DNA of 64,000 nucleotides from Clostridium sp. D53t1_180928_C8. Lineage in GTDB: Bacteria; Bacillota; Clostridia; Clostridiales; Clostridiaceae. Shown piece after piece: positions 25,964 through 35,916 of the stretch (position 1 is the first letter of the stretch; each line of letters begins with the position of its first letter). The notes beneath the pieces are model-generated. The model searched no databases, was not told the origin of the DNA, and saw nothing but the letters and a program-made list of their open reading frames with translations. The stretch lies in the NCBI RefSeq assembly GCF_015667795.1, contig NZ_JADPEL010000006.1, positions 1 through 64,000 of the forward strand, read 5' to 3'. The position numbers and the translations under genes were made by a program.

Positions 25964-27409
25964 TTATACTGATTCAATTTCACTATCAAAGATATCTTTA
26001 TTCAAACTACCTGATATCTTTTCAATTCCAAAACCTGTTACCCCATAAATAATAGCAAAAACTATTCCTAGATAACATGGTATAGCCCACATACCAAATT
26101 CTAGTGGTCCAACGCCTAAAACATCTAAATAAAAAATTCCTGATGCCCCCCATGGAATAAATGGAATTAACATTGTTCCTGCATCTTCTAAAGTTCTAGA
26201 TAAATTTTTAGGATGTAATCCCATATCAATATATACCTCCTTTAATAATGTTCCCATCATTAATATTGGTACTGATGCTACGCCTGTAGCAAATACTAAA
26301 ATCGTACTTCCTACAACTGCAACTACAGTAAGTTGCCATACTTTCTTTATTCTTTCCCTAGCAACATTAACAATTACTTCTAAACATCCAGCCTTCTCTA
26401 CTATTGCTGCAAATGAATATCCACAAAATATCATTACAACAATTGAAGTCATTGACATTAATCCACCTCTTGATACTAACTTTATCACTTGCTCACTACA
26501 ATTTGCGATATTAAATCCTTCTGCTGTAACCATACTTATATCAAAACCATTTACTACAGCTTTAAATCCATCGGAAAAGTTAAATCCATGAGATATACTT
26601 CCGACAACAATTGCAACTACTGATGATAATAACATCATAGGAACAGTAGGCTTTTTAGTTAATGCACCTATAATTATTACTACTATAGGTAACAACATAA
26701 ATATATTCCAATTGTAAATACTATCTAATGAATAAAGTAAATTAGCTATGCTTTCTGAAGAAAAACTACTTCTATCTAACCCTAATCCTACAATTAAATA
26801 TACTATAATACCTATACCAGCTGAGGGTAATGTTGTATATAACATATGCTTTATATGATCAAACAACTCTACTCCTGTAACTAAAGGAGCTAGATTTGTT
26901 GTATCTGATAGCGGTGATAACTTGTCTCCAAATACTCCACCTGAAACAATTGCCCCTGCAGCAATTGGAAGAGGTACCCCCAAACTTTCTGCCATTCCTA
27001 TTAACGCAACCCCTGCTGTTGCTGTTGATCCCCATGCTGTTCCTGTAGCCATTGATACTATTGCAACTATTACAAAAGCCGACACTAAAAACATTTGTGG
27101 GCTAATTATTTTTAACCCATAATATATCAACATAGGAACAGTACCTGAATAAATCCATGTACCAACTACTATGCCTACAGAAAATATAATTAATATTGCT
27201 GGCATACATTTTCCAATACTATCAGAAATAGCATTCTCTATATCACACCATCTTAAACCTACCCGATATGCTATAAACGATGCATAAGCAGCCGATATTA
27301 ATAAGAGTGGTTGAATAGGTAGCTTTAAATAAACATTTCCTACACCTACTATTAATGCCATAACTACAATACATGATATTGACTCTAAAACGCTAGGCTT
27401 TCTTACCAT
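25964..27409 (-). CDS. nhaC: Na+/H+ antiporter, NhaC family
   Basis: 481-residue membrane protein with about twelve hydrophobic helices. The family segments MATGTAWGSTATAGVAL (near 125-140), FGDKLSPLSDTTNLAP (near 165-180) and PFIPWGASG (near 425-433) fit NhaC. It would exchange Na+ (or a malate/lactate pair in some members) against protons. AAGGGGGA lies before the ATG. It is a separate unit with its own terminator, although it lies next to the nitrate reductase operon. The substrate within the family is uncertain. Confidence 0.85.
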   Translation of the reverse strand: MVRKPSVLESISCIVVMALIVGVGNVYLKLPIQPLLLISAAYASFIAYRVGLRWCDIENAISDSIGKCMPAILIIFSVGIVVGTWIYSGTVPMLIYYGLKIISPQMFLVSAFVIVAIVSMATGTAWGSTATAGVALIGMAESLGVPLPIAAGAIVSGGVFGDKLSPLSDTTNLAPLVTGVELFDHIKHMLYTTLPSAGIGIIVYLIVGLGLDRSSFSSESIANLLYSLDSIYNWNIFMLLPIVVIIIGALTKKPTVPMMLLSSVVAIVVGSISHGFNFSDGFKAVVNGFDISMVTAEGFNIANCSEQVIKLVSRGGLMSMTSIVVMIFCGYSFAAIVEKAGCLEVIVNVARERIKKVWQLTVVAVVGSTILVFATGVASVPILMMGTLLKEVYIDMGLHPKNLSRTLEDAGTMLIPFIPWGASGIFYLDVLGVGPLEFGMWAIPCYLGIVFAIIYGVTGFGIEKISGSLNKDIFDSEIESV

Positions 27410-27464
27410 ATAAATCCCCCTTTTAATTCATTTTCAAATTTTATCAAAATATCTAATAATAAAA

Positions 27465-27505
27465 CAAAAAAACTATCATTATGTAAATACATTACTTAAT
27501 GATAG
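27465..27505 (-). terminator. Terminator of the SDR gene
   Basis: CTATCATTA (27473-27481) pairs with TAATGATAG (27497-27505); on the minus strand TTTTTTTG follows. Confidence 0.85.
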
Positions 27506-27553
27506 CATATTTTATATTATATGTTAAATACTTCTAATATTTTTAATAATTTT

Positions 27554-28420
27554 TTAACTATTTACTATTTCTCCACCATTTATATGAATAGTTTGACCTG
27601 TTATATAGGAAGCAGCTTCTGAAGCTAAAAATACGTATGCTCCTGCACATTCAACTGGCTGTCCAGCCCTTGCCATAGGAGTATTTGCACCAAACTGAGG
27701 AATTTCATTTGCTTGAAAACTTGATGGTATTAGCGGTGTCCATATTGGTCCTGGTGCAACAGCATTAACTCTTATACCACTTTTATTCTTTGCTAATGAT
27801 GTAGATAGCGATCTTGTTAATGTTACTATTGCCCCTTTAGTCATGGAATAGTCTATTAACTTTTCATTTCCTGCATAGGCAGTAACTGATGCTGTATTTA
27901 TTATACAAGCGCCAGATTTCATTTGCTTTAATGCTGCTCTTGTCATATAAAATGTTCCATAAATATTAGTTTTCATTGTCTTATCAAATTGCATATCTGT
28001 AATTTCCTTAAAATCTTTACATTCATATTGAACTGCAGCATTATTTACTAATATATCTATTTTCCCATATTCATTAATAACTTTTCCTATAACATTAGTA
28101 CAAAAACTTGATTCTGCTATGTCTCCTTGAATTATAGTACAATTTCTTCCTATTGTTTCAATTAGTTTTTTAGTATCTTCTGCATCCTTTACTTCATTAT
28201 AATATACTATAACAATATCAGCTCCTTGATAAGCATAAGCCACTGCTACTGCCCTTCCTATACCACTATCTCCACCTGTTATTATTGCAACTTTATCCTT
28301 TAATAAATCACCACTTTTTATATACTTTTCATCATAATAAATAGGTTCAGGATTCATTTCATGCTCAAACCCTGGATGCTTATCTTGATGTTGTGCTGGA
28401 AAGCTAGTTGGAAAATTCAT
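27554..28420 (-). CDS. SDR-family oxidoreductase
   Basis: 288-residue classical short-chain dehydrogenase. The cofactor motif TGGDSGIGRAV (about residues 48-58), NNAAVQ (near 127), the catalytic Ser in NTASVTAYAG and the YSMTKGA Tyr/Lys pair (about 193-199) are all present, as is the C-terminal TIHINGGE. The extended N-terminus (FPAQHQDKHPGFEHEMNP) is typical of the general-stress SDR group of Firmicutes (YdaD/YhdF-like). The substrate is unknown. It is monocistronic. Confidence 0.9.
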   Translation of the reverse strand: MNFPTSFPAQHQDKHPGFEHEMNPEPIYYDEKYIKSGDLLKDKVAIITGGDSGIGRAVAVAYAYQGADIVIVYYNEVKDAEDTKKLIETIGRNCTIIQGDIAESSFCTNVIGKVINEYGKIDILVNNAAVQYECKDFKEITDMQFDKTMKTNIYGTFYMTRAALKQMKSGACIINTASVTAYAGNEKLIDYSMTKGAIVTLTRSLSTSLAKNKSGIRVNAVAPGPIWTPLIPSSFQANEIPQFGANTPMARAGQPVECAGAYVFLASEAASYITGQTIHINGGEIVNS

Positions 28421-28496
28421 ATTATCACTCCTAATAATAATTTAATTAATATAATTTATTATTAGTTACTTTCTACTTTATAATACTTGTTATTTA

Positions 28497-28538
28497 TATA
28501 AAAAATTCACCATATCAAAAAAACATTGTCATGGTGAA
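28497..28538 (-). terminator. Terminator of the BFD-like gene
   Basis: TTCACCAT (28506-28513) pairs with ATGGTGAA (28531-28538); on the minus strand TTTTTTATA follows. Confidence 0.8.
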
Positions 28539-28555
28539 CTTCTAAATATAAACTA

Positions 28556-28744
28556 TTAAATTATTCTTTTCTTTAATAACTCATCAACAAGAGCCTTAGC
28601 TTCCGCTAAACATGAGCCGCATCCTTTTCCACAGTTAGTTGCATCTTGCACTTCTTGAAAAGTATCTGCTCCATTTTCTATTGCTCTTTCTATATCATCT
28701 ACTGATACATTAAAACAATAACATATCTTTTTGTTCTTATCCAT
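28556..28744 (-). CDS. BFD-like [2Fe-2S]-binding protein
   Basis: 62-residue protein with the bacterioferritin-associated ferredoxin fold: Cys-x-Cys in KICYCFNV (residues 6-13) and CGKGCGSC (about 38-45) give the four ligands. Such domains feed electrons to bacterioferritin or form part of larger reductases; this one is free-standing and its partner is not visible. GGAGG lies 8 bases before the ATG at 28744; an upstream in-frame ATG at 28759 overlaps that site and is less likely. Confidence 0.85.
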   Translation of the reverse strand: MDKNKKICYCFNVSVDDIERAIENGADTFQEVQDATNCGKGCGSCLAEAKALVDELLKKRII

Positions 28745-28848
28745 ATGTTTTACCTCCATACCTTTAAATCTATAAAAATATCAGCTATTTATATAATTTA
28801 CAATTTATTTTGTCATTATACTAAAACATATCTATAAATCTTTAATAC

Positions 28849-29682
28849 TTATATTTCATCTAAAATTGAATCTATAATTTTTCTTGCAATTGTATTTTTA
28901 TCTGGTAACATTGGTAAATTATCCTTACTATACCAATCTGCATGGATAATTTCTTCACCATCAACTTTTATTTCCCCACTTTCATATTCTGCCGTAAATC
29001 CAATCATAATCGAATTAGGATATGGCCATGGCTGACTTGAGGAATACTTAATATTTTTCACCTTTATATTTACTTCTTCTAATATTTCTCGTTTTACACA
29101 TTCTTCCAAAGTCTCATTTACATCTACAAATCCAGCTACATTACTATGTAATCCTTCTGGAAAATTTTTATTATTAGCTAATAAAATCTTATCTCCTTTA
29201 GTTATTCCTACTATTATTGCAGGACAAACTTGTGGATAACTCATATATTCGCATTTCTTACATTTCATTGCAAATTCATATCCAACAAATTCATTTTCGC
29301 CACCACATACTCCACAAAACTTATTAGTCTTATGGAAATGAATAGTTTGAGCAGCTCTCCCACAAACTGGAACAATATCCTTTTCTATAATTGCTGACCC
29401 CTGTCTTAAAGCAATAAACTTTAATTCTCCTGTTATCTTAATACATGAACTTATTTCACCACAAAAACAATGAATTCCTTTAAATGTACCTAAATGATAT
29501 ATTATTTCAAGACCATCAATTAAATTCTTAATATCCTTAAATGTTGGAATAAAAACTTTTCCCATATCTTCTTTAATTAAAATCATTTTATCTTGAAATA
29601 AAAAATATAAATCTTCATCTCTATTTCCAGCTGGGAATTTAGCATCTGCTATAAAGTTCATATAGTTATCAGTATTATTCAT
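28849..29682 (-). CDS. nudC: NAD(H) diphosphatase
   Basis: 277-residue NudC-type NUDIX hydrolase that cleaves NADH to NMNH and AMP and can remove NAD caps from RNA. The zinc ribbon is CGVCGGEN ... CKKCEY (about residues 119-140). The Nudix box GFVDVNETLEECVKREILEEVNI (about 187-209) and the NudC hallmark SSQPWPYPNS (about 218-227) follow. Its ribosome site overlaps the end of the GTPase gene upstream (11-base gap), so the two are cotranscribed. Confidence 0.93.
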   Translation of the reverse strand: MNNTDNYMNFIADAKFPAGNRDEDLYFLFQDKMILIKEDMGKVFIPTFKDIKNLIDGLEIIYHLGTFKGIHCFCGEISSCIKITGELKFIALRQGSAIIEKDIVPVCGRAAQTIHFHKTNKFCGVCGGENEFVGYEFAMKCKKCEYMSYPQVCPAIIVGITKGDKILLANNKNFPEGLHSNVAGFVDVNETLEECVKREILEEVNIKVKNIKYSSSQPWPYPNSIMIGFTAEYESGEIKVDGEEIIHADWYSKDNLPMLPDKNTIARKIIDSILDEI

Positions 29683-29693
29683 ATATTTCTCCT

Positions 29694-31649
29694 CTATTCT
29701 TCTATAATTTCACAATGCATATATTCCTCAACTTCATTCCACGGAACAATAAATCCTTGGCCTTTAGAACAAAATACTGAATTTGAAGAATACTCTATAT
29801 CTGCATTTTTATTATAATTTCTTTTAGTAAGTATATCTTGGGTATTATGACAAACATCATATCCATCAAACATTAAATTTATTCTACCCCTACCTTTTGT
29901 AAAGGCAATAAGTTCTGTACTATAATCCATAAATGTTGATACTGGCCCTCTTCCAACTATTCTTACTTTATTTAAATCAGTTTCTGGAGGATTAAAGCTA
30001 CCATATAATTTTTGAATATCAGATAAAACTCTTCCCATATAATCAAGCTCTACCTCAATATTAAACTTATAAAAAGGCTCTAATAAAACATTTTCTGCTT
30101 TTTCTAAGCCTTGCCTCAATGCTCTAAATGTAGCTTCTCTAAAATCTCCACCTTCAGTATGCTTATTATGTGCTCTACCAGTTAACAACGTAACTTTAAT
30201 ATCTGTAATCTCTGATCCTGTTAATATCCCATTATGTTTTCTTTCAAACAAATGAGTCTTTATTAAATTTTGATGCCCTGTAGTTAAATGATCTGCATGA
30301 CATTTATTTTCAAAAATAATTCCAGAACCTCTTGGAAGACTTTCTAACTTTAAATGTACTTCTGCATAATGTTTTAATGGTTCAAAATGCCCATATCCAT
30401 TAACCTTATTATTTATAGTTTCTTTATATATTATTTCACATGGTCCAAAATCTATATTTAAATTAAATCTTTTTAATACAACTTCTTTTAAAACTTCTAA
30501 TTGTATTTTTCCCATAATATGAACTTGTATTTCTTGTAATGTTTCATTCCAAATAACATTTAAAGCAGGATCTTCAGCCTCTAAAATTCTAAAATTCCCC
30601 AACACTTCTTTTACATTGCAAGATTTATCAAAAATCACGCTAGACATTAATGTTGGAATCATATTAAACTTTATTTTTTCTTTTAAACGTCCTACTCCAT
30701 CACCTATATTTAAACTTGTTAATCCCGTAACTGCAAAAACATCTCCTGCTATCACCTTATCTACAGTAGTAAATTTATTGCCATTATAAATTCTTATGCT
30801 ACTTACTTTTTCCTTTAAAACATCATTTTTAACTTTTACATTTATTTCATCTCTAACCTTTAGTATTCCACCTAATGATTTAATAAATGTAATCCTTGTT
30901 CCCTTGTCATCATATCTTATTTTATATACAACTCCTGAAAATTCTTCACTTTCATTATAGTTAGTAAAAGTCAATTCTTCTAAAGAATTTAAAAATTCTG
31001 ATATCCCTATATCTTGAAGGGCAGCTCCTGCAAAACATGGAAATATTCTTCTTTCTTTAATTAATTTACTTAGCTCATCTATCCATAGCTTATTATTATA
31101 TTCTCCATTAAGATATTTTTCTAATAAGTCATCATTTCTTTCAGCTATAAACTCAACTACATCATCTTTAATATCTGTAATATTATCTATATAACAAGCA
31201 TCCTTAGTTAAATTTATTTTTATTTCACTAATAACATTTTCTAAATTTGCTCCTGTTCTATCTAATTTATTAATAAATAAAAATGTAGGCACATTATATT
31301 TTTCAAGCAGTTTCCATACAGTTTCTGTATGAGCCTGTACTCCCTCTACTGCACTTACAACTATAATTGCATAGTCCATAATTCCTATAGCTCTTTCCAT
31401 TTCACATGAAAAATCTATATGCCCTGGTGTATCTATTAAATAATATGTTGATTTTCCTAATTCAAAACTTGCTTGATCTGAAAAAACTGTAATTCCTCTT
31501 TCCTTTTCAATATCATGACTATCTAAAAATGAATTCTTATGATCTACTCTTCCTCTATTTCTTATAGCATTTGTATGATAAAGAATTTGTTCAGAAAAAG
31601 TTGTTTTTCCAGCATCAACATGAGCTAAAATACCTATTGTTTTTTTCAT
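29694..31649 (-). CDS. EF-G-like GTPase of the Tet ribosomal-protection type
   Basis: 651-residue translation-factor GTPase with the domain order and length of Tet(M) (639). GTPase motifs: AHVDAGKTT (residues 8-16), RGITV (near 51), DTPGHIDF (near 74-81) and NKLD (near 127). The domain IV loop reads GRAHNKHTEGGDFREA where Tet(M) has a Tyr-Ser-Pro-Val loop, so the tip that displaces tetracycline differs. It may be a chromosomal relative without resistance function. It is followed 11 bases on by nudC. AAAAGGTGA lies before the ATG. Resistance cannot be claimed from sequence alone. Confidence 0.8.
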   Translation of the reverse strand: MKKTIGILAHVDAGKTTFSEQILYHTNAIRNRGRVDHKNSFLDSHDIEKERGITVFSDQASFELGKSTYYLIDTPGHIDFSCEMERAIGIMDYAIIVVSAVEGVQAHTETVWKLLEKYNVPTFLFINKLDRTGANLENVISEIKINLTKDACYIDNITDIKDDVVEFIAERNDDLLEKYLNGEYNNKLWIDELSKLIKERRIFPCFAGAALQDIGISEFLNSLEELTFTNYNESEEFSGVVYKIRYDDKGTRITFIKSLGGILKVRDEINVKVKNDVLKEKVSSIRIYNGNKFTTVDKVIAGDVFAVTGLTSLNIGDGVGRLKEKIKFNMIPTLMSSVIFDKSCNVKEVLGNFRILEAEDPALNVIWNETLQEIQVHIMGKIQLEVLKEVVLKRFNLNIDFGPCEIIYKETINNKVNGYGHFEPLKHYAEVHLKLESLPRGSGIIFENKCHADHLTTGHQNLIKTHLFERKHNGILTGSEITDIKVTLLTGRAHNKHTEGGDFREATFRALRQGLEKAENVLLEPFYKFNIEVELDYMGRVLSDIQKLYGSFNPPETDLNKVRIVGRGPVSTFMDYSTELIAFTKGRGRINLMFDGYDVCHNTQDILTKRNYNKNADIEYSSNSVFCSKGQGFIVPWNEVEEYMHCEIIEE

Positions 31650-31735
31650 TTAATCACCTTTTCTATTAACTGTAAATAAATTTATATTTAAATTATATCA
31701 TGTATATATATAATTACCATTTAAGATTTTTCTAA

Positions 31736-31777
31736 CAAAAAAAACGCAGTAATAATAAACTACTATTACTGCGTTTA
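31736..31777 (-). terminator. Terminator of the zinc-PLC-like gene
   Basis: AAACGCAGTAATA (31742-31754) pairs with TATTACTGCGTTT (31763-31775); on the minus strand a T-run (A-run 31737-31744) follows. Confidence 0.85.
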
Positions 31778-31786
31778 ACTTTTTAT

Positions 31787-32353
31787 CTAAATATATGACT
31801 CAAATACCTTAACAAAATATTTTTGTGCCACATATAAAAGTTGACAAGTTGTCTTTACTGTATAAAATATATCATTTATACAATCTTCTTCTAAGCTTAA
31901 ATACTCTTCTCTATTTATCTTTAATTCATCGAGATAATCAACTGTTTCATCTATATTATCTAAAATACCATCAAAAATATACTGATTTTTTCTTAATGTC
32001 TTTTTTAACATTAAATGCAAAGTAAATTCATATGCAAAATGACTCTTCATATCTTTACCGTAATACTCTTCTAAGTGATACTTACAAAAGCAATCTGCAA
32101 TATAATGAGCTATTTTTCCTATAATAAATGATACCTCATTAATATCTAACTCATTATTTTCAATGTATTCTTTATATTCAAGCATTTTATCCTTTGAAAC
32201 ACTATATGTGTGTTTAATCTTATTTCCTCTCTTGTGTAAATCTGGCTCTACACATCCTTCTAAGAATCTTTTTTTATTTAAACTTAAATTATATTTATCA
32301 TTGCAAATCTTATAACAATACGAACCTATGACTAAATGTGTGTTTATTAGCAT
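31787..32353 (-). CDS. Zinc-dependent phospholipase C-like protein
   Basis: 188-residue helical protein. The pattern NTHLVIG (His5), EPDLH (Asp and His near 38-40), GKIAHYIADCFC (His/Asp near 82-86) and KYHLEEYY (His near 92) resembles the zinc-ligand spacing of the zinc-dependent phospholipase C/S1-P1 nuclease fold. There is no signal peptide, so unlike secreted alpha-toxin-type enzymes it would be cytoplasmic. The function is unknown. It has its own terminator; GAGGGGAG precedes the ATG. Confidence 0.65.
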   Translation of the reverse strand: MLINTHLVIGSYCYKICNDKYNLSLNKKRFLEGCVEPDLHKRGNKIKHTYSVSKDKMLEYKEYIENNELDINEVSFIIGKIAHYIADCFCKYHLEEYYGKDMKSHFAYEFTLHLMLKKTLRKNQYIFDGILDNIDETVDYLDELKINREEYLSLEEDCINDIFYTVKTTCQLLYVAQKYFVKVFESYI

Positions 32354-32674
32354 ACGATTTCTCCCCTCGTCAGAATGTTAAAACACTCTTCATTTCCGAC
32401 AATATTATTATACAATATTATTCTGAATTTTGACTGTTATTTTCTCAGATTTCTTTTGGATTTTTCAGAACATTTTAACACTTTTAATTATTATTACTAT
32501 ATCTATTACTTTTAATTCTATATTTTAATTATTTAATTTATGCCATTATTTAACAATAAAAAAAAATAATATTAGAATTAATTCCAATTAAATATTTATA
32601 ATTTCTTTTAAAACATATGAGTATTTTATTATGGACATACTAAATAAATAATATTAGGAATTTGGAGGTATATA
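32354..32674. other. Intergenic region between divergent genes, no gene seen
   Basis: A 321-base AT-rich gap. I see no reading frame with a ribosome site, no T-run hairpin and no recognisable riboswitch. TGTTAAAA near 32378 and TTTTAACA near 32473 are distant inverted octamers of doubtful meaning. It must contain the promoters of both flanking genes. Confidence 0.5.
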
Positions 32675-33637
32675 ATGAAAGTTAGACTTGGCTACGTTGC
32701 TATATCAAAAAAACTTGGAAAAAAAGTTACATCCTCAAGCACTGTAACTTTTACTAATTATAATAAAATTGCTCTTCCTGAAAAAAGACTTGAAAAGCTA
32801 AAACTAGTTTCAGCTTCAAACCTAAAAGATTTAGAAACAATAATAAAATATAATATAGAAAATAATATTCATTTTTATAGAATAACATCTGCATTAATTC
32901 CACTAGTAACTCATCCTGAAGTAGGATACTGGGGACACAGAGAGTTTTTAAAAAAAGATTTTGAATATGTAGGTAAACTTATTAATAATTCTAATATGAG
33001 AGTTGATACTCATCCTGATGAATTTAATGTTATTAATAGCATTAATCCTAATGTAGTTGAAAACACTAAAATAAATCTAATGTGTCAAGCTGAGTGGTTT
33101 GAAGATTTTAAATATGATTTAGGAAAAATGGTTATTCATGTTGGTGGTGCTACCAATGGTAAAGAAGCTGGTATAGAAAGGTTTATAAATAATTTTAGAA
33201 CTTTTCCGGAAGAGGTTAAATCTAAAATAATTATTGAAAATGATGATAAAACATACACTGCACAGGAAACTCTAAATTTATGTAACGAATTGCACTTACC
33301 AATGGTTTTAGATATTCATCATCATAATTGTAACAATTCTGATGATGACATATATAAATTAATACCTAAAATATTTGAAACTTGGAAAAATGAAAAATTA
33401 CCACCTAAGCTACATTTTTCATCACCTAAAACCGGGGAAAAAGATAGAAAACATGCTGATTTTATTAATCCTAATGATTTTGTTAATTTCTTAGAAAACA
33501 TAAAAACTTTTAATACTGATATAGATATAATGCTTGAATGTAAAGAAAAGGATCTTGCTCTTTTTAAACTTGTTAGCGACATTCAAGAAGTTAAACCCGA
33601 ATATAAATGGATTGATGAAAGTACTTTTATTGTATAA
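32675..33637 (+). CDS. uvsE: UV DNA damage endonuclease
   Basis: 320-residue TIM-barrel UVDE enzyme that nicks DNA 5' to UV photoproducts, an alternative to nucleotide excision. Opening MKVRLGYVAIS, YRITSALIPLVTHPE (near 68-82), RVDTHPDEFNV (near 110-120), MVIHVGG (near 151-157), IIENDDK (near 188-194) and LDIHHHNCNN (near 211-220) supply the metal-ligand His, Glu and Asp residues of the family. TTGGAGGT lies at proper distance from the ATG. It is monocistronic. Common in spore-formers. Confidence 0.93.
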   Translation: MKVRLGYVAISKKLGKKVTSSSTVTFTNYNKIALPEKRLEKLKLVSASNLKDLETIIKYNIENNIHFYRITSALIPLVTHPEVGYWGHREFLKKDFEYVGKLINNSNMRVDTHPDEFNVINSINPNVVENTKINLMCQAEWFEDFKYDLGKMVIHVGGATNGKEAGIERFINNFRTFPEEVKSKIIIENDDKTYTAQETLNLCNELHLPMVLDIHHHNCNNSDDDIYKLIPKIFETWKNEKLPPKLHFSSPKTGEKDRKHADFINPNDFVNFLENIKTFNTDIDIMLECKEKDLALFKLVSDIQEVKPEYKWIDESTFIV

Positions 33638-33777
33638 ATTAAATTTTTTTCTTAAGTAAGTATAAAGTAAAAAAAAGTGTCAATAATAGACTATGATGTA
33701 AAACATACTGCAAATATTTTACACCATATTACAACTTTAGTTATTTCGACAAATAGCATTTAAAAATTAGTAGCATT

Positions 33778-35214
33778 CTATTCACTAGATTGTCTACTAT
33801 TTTTTATTTTTAATGTAAATTGAATAATATCATTATCTATCTCATAACTTAATTTTCCATCAATTCCTTTTGATAATTCATTACATAAATATAATCCTAA
33901 GCCCGAACTGCTTACTTCTTTAGATATATCGTTATAAATATTATATTTTATAAAAGGCTCTAATAGATTTTTTCTTATATTCTCTGGAATATCAGTGCAT
34001 TTATTACTTATTTTAAAAATTATATTTTCCTCTTCTTCATATAAATTAATATCTATTTTTTTCCCAACACTATACTTTAAAGCATTATCAATTAAATTAA
34101 CTATTATTGACTCCATATCTTCTAAAACGGAATATATAGTTACTTCTTGTAGTGTTTTGTTTATTATATAACTTTTATTTTCTATTCTTACTTCAAAGTC
34201 TTCTATTATTTCATCAATTAATTCTGTTAGTGAAAATTCACATTTATTCTTATCTGAATTAATTTTTCCCTTTGATACATCAAGTATCTTTTCAACTAAA
34301 GTTTTCATCTTTTCACTTTCCATTATTATTCTATCACTGGCTCTACTTATAAACTCTTCATCTAATTCTTTTAATTTATTATCTTTAAATATTTGTACAT
34401 ATAGTGATATTGCTGTAACAGGAGTTTTTAGTTCATGTGTTGCATTATTAAAAAACTCTCTTGAAACCTTTTGTAGTTGTTCAACTTTTTCTTTTTCTTC
34501 AATTATAATTTCCATTTGATCTTTTATTTTATTTTTCATTAAATTATAACTTTTTGAAAGTTCACCAATTTCATCATTACTATTAATAATAATATCTTTT
34601 GAATCTATACTTTTTGATAAATCATTCATGGATTCACTTAATTCATTTATCGGTTTAGTAACTTTGCTTATGATAATTGAACTTACAACAACTATTGATA
34701 AAACTGCAATAACTTGTCCAATGATTACTATTGTTATTACATTAATATTTTTATTATATTTATCAGTATAATCTTTTTGAATAATCAAATTACAATAAAA
34801 ATCATTATCTAAATAAATAGGATAATTATATGTTACACAATAAATATTATTTAATCTTTTAAATCTTATAATAGACCTTAAATTTTCACTTTCATTTACT
34901 ATATTATTGATTTCCTCTTCACTTATTAATACACTAACATATTCATTTATTTCACCTTTATTATTTATCATAGAAACATATGAATTTGTTAAACCTTTAA
35001 TACTATTTAAACTTTTCCACTTACTTTCTCCAATAAGCTCATTTTGATTAATAGTGTTTATAGCAAAACCTTTTATATTGGTTATTTCATTTATAATATC
35101 ATTTCTTAATGTATTTTCTAAAAATAATGAAATAAAAATAGTAAATACTAAGTTTATTAATACTACTGAAATTATTGTTCCAAATAACAACTTACTCCTT
35201 AGTGTTTTAAACAA
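33778..35214 (-). CDS. Sensor histidine kinase of a two-component system
   Basis: 478-residue kinase with two membrane helices (about residues 8-30 and 155-180) enclosing an extracytoplasmic sensor loop, a HAMP linker, the H box FFNNATHELKTPVTA (near 255), the N box NLIDNALKY and the G box SSGLGLYLCNEL. The start codon is TTG at 35214; its Shine-Dalgarno GAGGTGA contains the stop of the response regulator gene, so the two are translationally coupled. The partner is the OmpR-type regulator immediately upstream. The signal is unknown; the lipoprotein in the same operon may take part in sensing. Confidence 0.93.
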   Translation of the reverse strand: MFKTLRSKLLFGTIISVVLINLVFTIFISLFLENTLRNDIINEITNIKGFAINTINQNELIGESKWKSLNSIKGLTNSYVSMINNKGEINEYVSVLISEEEINNIVNESENLRSIIRFKRLNNIYCVTYNYPIYLDNDFYCNLIIQKDYTDKYNKNINVITIVIIGQVIAVLSIVVVSSIIISKVTKPINELSESMNDLSKSIDSKDIIINSNDEIGELSKSYNLMKNKIKDQMEIIIEEKEKVEQLQKVSREFFNNATHELKTPVTAISLYVQIFKDNKLKELDEEFISRASDRIIMESEKMKTLVEKILDVSKGKINSDKNKCEFSLTELIDEIIEDFEVRIENKSYIINKTLQEVTIYSVLEDMESIIVNLIDNALKYSVGKKIDINLYEEEENIIFKISNKCTDIPENIRKNLLEPFIKYNIYNDISKEVSSSGLGLYLCNELSKGIDGKLSYEIDNDIIQFTLKIKNSRQSSE

Positions 35215-35218
35215 TAAA

Positions 35219-35899
35219 TCACCTCATAACATATCCTATACCATAAACTGTTTCAATTATGGAATTATCTTTATCTTCTTTTAATCTATCTCTTAACCTT
35301 TTTATATGGACATCAACAGTTCTAGTATCACCTTCATACTCATATCCCCAAACCTTTTGTAATAAATCTTCTCTTGAATAAATAACACCCATGTTTTCAT
35401 ATAAGAAATTTAATAAATCAAATTCCAATTTTCTCATAGGAACAAGCTTTCCTTCCTTAAATACACATCTTTCCTTAGAAGAAATTCTTATACCGTTAAT
35501 TTCTTTCTTATCTTCTTGTATACATTCATTAAAATTCTTATTATTTCTTCTAAATATAACCTTAATTCTAACTAATACTTCCTTCATTTCAAAAGGTTTA
35601 ACAATATAATCATCTGCTCCTAATTCTAGCCCTACTATTTTATCAAATATTTCTCCTCTAGCAGTTAACATTATTACATACGTATTTTTAGATATCTCTT
35701 TGCATATATCGAAGCCATCTATATCAGGTAGCATTAAATCTAATAATACTAAGTCTGGTTTAAATATTTCTACTAACTCTAATGCTTCTTTCCCATTAAA
35801 AGCACTTCTAACCTCATACCCCTCTTTTCTTAAAGCAAAGGTTAATCCATCATTAATTGAATACTCATCTTCTACTACTAATATTTTTCTTTTACTCAT
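35219..35899 (-). CDS. OmpR/PhoB-family response regulator
   Basis: 226 residues: receiver domain with phosphoacceptor Asp in LVLLDLMLPDIDG (near 52), Thr in VIMLTARG and Lys in YIVKPFEMKE, then a winged-helix DNA-binding domain ending in RTVDVHIKRLRDRLKED and TVYGIGYVMR. It pairs with the kinase downstream. It follows the lipoprotein gene by 17 bases, and AGAGGGA precedes the ATG. Confidence 0.95.
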   Translation of the reverse strand: MSKRKILVVEDEYSINDGLTFALRKEGYEVRSAFNGKEALELVEIFKPDLVLLDLMLPDIDGFDICKEISKNTYVIMLTARGEIFDKIVGLELGADDYIVKPFEMKEVLVRIKVIFRRNNKNFNECIQEDKKEINGIRISSKERCVFKEGKLVPMRKLEFDLLNFLYENMGVIYSREDLLQKVWGYEYEGDTRTVDVHIKRLRDRLKEDKDNSIIETVYGIGYVMR

Positions 35900-35916
35900 T
35901 GTTCCCTCTTTATTTT

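Noticed and set aside
32354-32674. Possible SOS/LexA box upstream of uvsE
   Set aside because: AGAACATTTT is only a half site; no GAAC-N4-GTTC type palindrome is present.
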